A DNA stretch of 64,000 nt from Brachybacterium sp042666875 (GTDB lineage Bacteria; Actinomycetota; Actinomycetes; Actinomycetales; Dermabacteraceae), in assembly GCF_042666875.1 (NCBI RefSeq), contig NZ_JBHTCX010000012.1:620001-684000 (forward strand), given 5' to 3'. Both the position numbers and the translations under genes were made by a program. The first letter of the stretch is position 1; each line of letters opens with the position of its first letter. The notes beneath the pieces are model-generated. The model was not told the origin of the DNA. It did no database searches and saw only the letters and a program-made list of their open reading frames with translations. This document shows, in pieces, positions 60,481 to 64,000 of the stretch.

Positions 60481-60980
60481 TGCCGGATCACCTCCCTCGC
60501 GCGGCGCACGGACTCACGCAGGTCGGCGTCCGAGGCCATCGCGAAATCGGGTTCGTACAGGTCCGCGATCAGGGTTCCCACCTCGCGGGTGCGCGGGTCC
60601 GCTCTCAGCGTGGTGATGTCCTGGCTGGTCACGTCGTGGCCCGTGGTGCGGCGCACGAAGCGTCGCATCACCCCGGTCAGCTCATGATGGCCTTCGCGAG
60701 CGCCCACGTCGCCGGCGTCGTGCCGATCCGCGATGTCGTTGACGGCGCGCAGGAACTCGGCCTTGAGGTTCTCCACGTCGCTGGGGCGCCGACGGAAGGC
60801 GATGCGCTTCTCGATGGCACGGGTGATCTTCAGGGTGCCCAGGACCAGCGCCGTGATCACCAGCAGGCACAGCACGGCCAGGATGATCCAGGCGACGGAG
60901 TACTGGGGCGGGTCGATGATCTCCGGCGGGGCGGGCTCGGCCAGCATCGGCGAGGCCAGCAGCAGGTCAGGCACGGGCAT
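60471..60980 (-). CDS. single-pass membrane protein of the Bat-like operon
   Basis: A 169-residue protein with a signal-like start, one membrane helix (about 28-50, YSVAWIILAVLCLLVITALV) and a cytoplasmic domain of about 115 residues. It occupies the position of DUF4381-type proteins between DUF58 and VWA genes. Function unknown. It overlaps the upstream DUF58 gene by 14 nt. Confidence 0.8.
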   Translation of the reverse strand: MPVPDLLLASPMLAEPAPPEIIDPPQYSVAWIILAVLCLLVITALVLGTLKITRAIEKRIAFRRRPSDVENLKAEFLRAVNDIADRHDAGDVGAREGHHELTGVMRRFVRRTTGHDVTSQDITTLRADPRTREVGTLIADLYEPDFAMASDADLRESVRRAREVIRQWS

Positions 60981-61863
60981 GGCGGTACTCCCTCGCCCGG
61001 AGCATGGCGATCATGTCCTCGACCACGGTGGTCTCGCCCTGGGTGAGGATGTGGCTGACGTGCAGCCGGTCCAGCATCTCCGTGATCCCGTCCCGCCGCG
61101 CCCGCCGGTACGCCTCGACGTCCCGCGCGACCCGCTTGGAGGTCCGCACCAGGGACGCCACCTCACGGGGATTGTCGACGTCGACCACGTCGTGGTCCAG
61201 GTCGGTGCGCTGCAACGGGTCGGCGTCGGCGACGCGGATGACCATCACGTCGTGCCGCGTGGTCAGGCGCCGCAGCAAGGTGAAGTCCTCCACCGAGGGT
61301 CGGGCCTCGTCGGTGATGATCGTCATCAGCGTCGAATGCTTGGTGACGCGGAAGGCCCGCTCCAGCAGCCAGGCGCTGTCCGGGGCCGACGAGGCGGTGG
61401 TGGTGCCCTGCTGGATGCTGCGCAGCAGCAGCTCGAGGTGGCCGTCGCTGGACCGGGAGGGCAGCTGGATCGGGCGGCGCTCGTCGCCCGCGACCAGTCC
61501 CGTCAGGTCCCCGTTCTTCTGCGCGAGGAAGCAGATCATTCCCGCGGCGAGGACCATCGCCTCCCGCTTGGAGGTGCCGTCGGCCGCGGTGGCGGCCATC
61601 GCGGAAGAGGTGTCGGCCACGATCGAGAGGTGGCGGACCCGCTCCTCGTTGAACTGCCGGATCAGGGGCTCACCGGAGCGGGCGGTGGCCTTCCAGTCGA
61701 TGTCGGAGATCTTGTCCCCGGGCTGGTAGTACTTCAGGTCGTCGAAGTCCTCGCCGCTGCCCTTGAACAGGGAGCGTCCGCGGCCCTGGATGAGCCCGCG
61801 CGCCCGGTTCGAGGTGTGCAGGTCGACCCGGGCCTTGACCCGGGTCAGCAACGAGGTGGCCAT
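60967..61863 (-). CDS. DUF58-domain protein
   Basis: A 298-residue protein with GRGRSLFKGSGEDFDDLKYY and IDWKATARSGEPLIRQFNEE, the signature of DUF58, which contains a VWA-like fold (SIVADTSSAMAA). It typically accompanies MoxR ATPases. The ATG at 61863 begins the conserved part; the frame runs further upstream as a shadow of moxR. Confidence 0.9.
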   Translation of the reverse strand: MATSLLTRVKARVDLHTSNRARGLIQGRGRSLFKGSGEDFDDLKYYQPGDKISDIDWKATARSGEPLIRQFNEERVRHLSIVADTSSAMAATAADGTSKREAMVLAAGMICFLAQKNGDLTGLVAGDERRPIQLPSRSSDGHLELLLRSIQQGTTTASSAPDSAWLLERAFRVTKHSTLMTIITDEARPSVEDFTLLRRLTTRHDVMVIRVADADPLQRTDLDHDVVDVDNPREVASLVRTSKRVARDVEAYRRARRDGITEMLDRLHVSHILTQGETTVVEDMIAMLRAREYRHARA

Positions 61864-61918
61864 CGAGTTCTCGCGCGCTCCGTCCGTGTCGTGGGAAGGG
61901 GTCGGGGAAGGGTCGGCT

Positions 61919-63040
61919 TCAGGGCATCGGCACGGCGTGGAACACCGCGTCGATGATCTGCTCGGGCTTGACCCCGCTGGCCAGGGCGTCGAACGTGAGC
62001 ACGAGCCGGTGGCGCAGAACCCCGTAGCGCATGGCCCGCACATCGTCGGGGGTGACGTAGTCGCGCCCCTGCAGCAGCGCGTGCGCCTGCCCCACGCGCA
62101 TCAGCGCGAGGGAGCCGCGGGGGCTGGCGCCGACGCGCACGGACTGCGTCAGGTTCGGCACCGGGCGCGGACCGGAGCCGCGGGTGGTGAAGACCAGGTC
62201 GATGATGTACCGCTTCACGGCCGGATCGACATAGACGGCGTCGACCATCGACTGCAGGAACTGCACGTCCTCCAGCGAGACGTTGCCCAGGGCCTCCCGG
62301 GGCCCGGTCAGGCTGCCCGAGGTCGAGCGGTCGAGGATCTCGTGCTCCTCGCCCGGCCGCGGGTAGGTCAGGATCTCCTTCATGAGGAAGCGATCCATCT
62401 GCGCCTCGGGCAGGACGTAGGTGCCCTCCTCCTCGATCGGGTTCTGGGTGGCCAGCACCATGAACGGTTCGGGCAGGTGGTACACCTCGCCGCCGATGGA
62501 GGTCTGGCGCTCCTGCATCGCCTCGAGCATGGCCGACTGCGTCTTGGCGCTGGAGCGGTTGATCTCGTCCAGCAGCACGACGTTGGCGTGGACCGGACCC
62601 AGCTGGGTGGTGAAGGTGCCGGAGCCGTAGTTGAAGATCTGCGTGCCGATGATGTCGTTCGGCATCAGGTCCGGGGTGCACTGGATGCGCGCGAACGACC
62701 CGGTGATCGATGAGGCCAGTGCACTGGCGGCGGTCGTCTTGGCCAGGCCGGGCACGGACTCGAGCAGCACGTGGCCGCCGGCGGCCAGGGCGGTCAGCAG
62801 GGTCAGCCGCAGGTTCTCCTGGCCGACCACGCGGGACTGGAAGACCTTCGCGATGGTGGAGACGATCGAGGAGCTGCGCTCGAGATCGGCGGGCGGGATC
62901 GCCGACGAGGAGGGGGCGAAGTCACCGGGCCGTCGCTGCGGCCCGCCCTGAGCGGACCCGCCCTGACCGGGCCGGCCGGGGCCCGGGGCTGCGCCGGGAG
63001 GTCCAGCTGGTGCTGCCTGCTGGCTCGGTGGATTGCTCAT
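61919..63040 (-). CDS. moxR: MoxR-family AAA+ ATPase
   Basis: A 373-residue ATPase, probably a chaperone for assembling or activating the VWA proteins encoded downstream. Walker A is ESVPGLAKTT, Walker B VVLLDEINR, sensor region VLATQNPIEEEGTY. The first 45 residues are Pro/Gly/Gln-rich and probably disordered. First gene of the operon moxR-DUF58-membrane protein-VWA-VWA-BatC-like. GGGGGAG lies before the ATG. Confidence 0.95.
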   Translation of the reverse strand: MSNPPSQQAAPAGPPGAAPGPGRPGQGGSAQGGPQRRPGDFAPSSSAIPPADLERSSSIVSTIAKVFQSRVVGQENLRLTLLTALAAGGHVLLESVPGLAKTTAASALASSITGSFARIQCTPDLMPNDIIGTQIFNYGSGTFTTQLGPVHANVVLLDEINRSSAKTQSAMLEAMQERQTSIGGEVYHLPEPFMVLATQNPIEEEGTYVLPEAQMDRFLMKEILTYPRPGEEHEILDRSTSGSLTGPREALGNVSLEDVQFLQSMVDAVYVDPAVKRYIIDLVFTTRGSGPRPVPNLTQSVRVGASPRGSLALMRVGQAHALLQGRDYVTPDDVRAMRYGVLRHRLVLTFDALASGVKPEQIIDAVFHAVPMP

Positions 63041-63092
63041 GCGCTGCGGCTCCCCCGTCGTGCGTACCTGTTGTGCCTGCTGGTCCGCGTCG

Positions 63093-63098
63093 ATCCTA
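63093..63098 (-). promoter_or_regulatory. -10 box of the moxR operon
   Basis: TAGGAT on the minus strand, 52 nt before the moxR ATG, giving a leadered mRNA. It lies in the 132-nt divergent gap shared with glgX. Confidence 0.5.
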
Positions 63099-63172
63099 AC
63101 GGCAGTGGGCTCCGGCGGTGTCGCCGCGTCCGCGGGCAGCGGTGGGAGAAGGTGCAGTGGCAGAATGCGCAG

Positions 63173-64000
63173 GTGCTAGCAGATCGTTTCGACCGCGCCA
63201 CGCCCCCGGTCGCACCCACCGCCCCCGGACTCTCCGTGGACGACCAGGGACGCGGCACCTTCGCCGTAGCGGCCCCGCGCGCCGGTGCGGTGGATCTGTG
63301 CATCCGCCAGGGCACCGCCGAGCGCCGGGTGCGTCTGCGGCACTTCGACGGCGGCCTGCGCTGGGACCACGTCACCGGCATGCTCCCGGGCACGCGGTAC
63401 GGGCTGCGGGTCCATGGCCCGTGGGATCCCGCGGCGGGCCTGCTGTCCAACCCGCGCAAGCTGCTGCTGGACCCGTGGGCCCGCGGCGTGTCGCACTCCT
63501 CGCCGCTGCTGAGCTACTTCTTCCCGTTCGAGGTGGACGCGATGCTGGATCGCGTCGGCGACCCGCCGGTGGCCAGCGACATCGACGACGGCGAGGACGC
63601 GGTGTGGTCCGTCGTCGTCTCCGACGCCTTCGACTGGCAGGACGACCTGCGTCCGCTGGTCGACTGGGACGCCACCGTGCTGTACGAGGCGCACGTGAAG
63701 GGACTGACCCGGCTGCACCCCGACGTCCCGGCCGAGCAGCGCGGCACCTACGCCGGACTCGGCCACCCCGCGGTCACCGGCCACCTGCGCGACCTGGGCG
63801 TGACCAGCGTCGAGCTGCTGCCGATCCATGCCGCGATGGACGAGCCGCACCTGACCCGGCTGGGACTGCCGAACTACTGGGGCTACTCCACGCTGTCGTT
63901 CTTCGCCCCGGAGCCGTCGCTGGCCACGGCCGCCGCCCAGAACGCCGGCGCGCAGGCCGTGCTCGACGAGGTCAAGACCATGGTGCGCAGCCTGCACGCC
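63173..64000 (+). CDS. glgX: glycogen debranching enzyme (partial, 3' end outside window)
   Basis: The first 276 codons of a GlgX-type isoamylase. A CBM48 domain comes first (about 10-110; VDLCIRQGTAERR, GLRVHGPWDPAAGLLSNPRK), then the start of the GH13 barrel (VLYEAHVKGLTRLHPDVP, NYWGYSTLSFFAPE). It removes alpha-1,6 branches during glycogen breakdown. The GTG at 63173 is preferred because CAGAAT lies 6 nt upstream; a GTG 21 nt earlier is possible. Catalytic residues lie beyond the window. Confidence 0.93.
   Translation, partial: MLADRFDRATPPVAPTAPGLSVDDQGRGTFAVAAPRAGAVDLCIRQGTAERRVRLRHFDGGLRWDHVTGMLPGTRYGLRVHGPWDPAAGLLSNPRKLLLDPWARGVSHSSPLLSYFFPFEVDAMLDRVGDPPVASDIDDGEDAVWSVVVSDAFDWQDDLRPLVDWDATVLYEAHVKGLTRLHPDVPAEQRGTYAGLGHPAVTGHLRDLGVTSVELLPIHAAMDEPHLTRLGLPNYWGYSTLSFFAPEPSLATAAAQNAGAQAVLDEVKTMVRSLHA

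Overview
The window is about 70% G+C and comes from an actinobacterium, most likely of the order Micrococcales; a Dermabacteraceae/Brachybacterium-type genome would fit, but that is inference. The grounds are the base composition, an IclR-type NdgR/LtbR regulator divergent from leuC, mycobacterial-style gene families, and many starts with a TANNNT -10 box 6-7 nt before the start codon. From memory, the backbone leuC - ndgR - gltX - FAA hydrolase - leuB - serA - ilvC - ilvN - ilvB - gatB - gatA - gatC - ligA - MetE-like - mnmA - IscS-like follows the Mycobacterium tuberculosis Rv2988c-Rv3025c block. Genes that interrupt this order are therefore the accessory part.

Layout. 1-14 kb: partial leuC, ndgR, a universal stress protein, a tRNA-Gln/tRNA-Glu/tRNA-Glu operon beside gltX, an FAA hydrolase, a two-gene unit of a conserved protein and a PH-domain membrane protein, a Ski2-like helicase, a secreted serine protease, an ACT-domain protein and an MFS transporter. 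14-23.5 kb: cimA, ilvE, leuB, serA, ilvC, ilvN and ilvB, the last preceded by a leader peptide and an attenuator. 23.6-30.2 kb: a divergent sulfate-assimilation operon (sulfite reductase, cysH, cysD, cysN, and a methyltransferase-chelatase fusion for siroheme). 30.2-37 kb: ilvD, a small membrane protein, an AhpD-like/MarR pair and gatCAB. 37-45 kb: a GNAT protein, a small acidic protein, an HTTM membrane pair, recQ fused to a phosphoribosyltransferase-like domain, ligA and a second GNAT protein. 45-51.4 kb: a GH31 glycosidase, TRAP transporter and AraC regulator cassette. 51.6-57.5 kb: MetE-like protein and mnmA, an inserted DUF222/HNH gene, and an IscS-like desulfurase. 57.5-63 kb: a MoxR/DUF58/von Willebrand factor A (Bat-like) operon. 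63.2 kb to the end: the start of glgX.

The genes form several functional groups. cimA, leuC and leuB (with leuD outside) make 2-ketobutyrate without threonine, and ilvBN, ilvC, ilvD and ilvE turn it into isoleucine and make valine and the leucine precursor. gltX, tRNA-Gln and gatCAB make up the indirect route to Gln-tRNA(Gln). The cys operon holds both the siroheme enzymes and the siroheme-dependent reductase. The IscS-like desulfurase and mnmA together supply tRNA 2-thiouridine.

The main discoveries are regulatory: a complete ilvB attenuator with a leaderless leader peptide, paired MarR operators of which one has the Shine-Dalgarno sequence in its spacer, a helically phased TGAGAG array, and an inverted repeat inside the ndgR promoter. 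The most unusual protein-level items are the RecQ fusion, the enlarged LigA, the HTTM partner pair, the methyltransferase-chelatase fusion and the GH31-TRAP cassette. No insertion sequence, integrase, prophage, CRISPR array or rRNA was seen.
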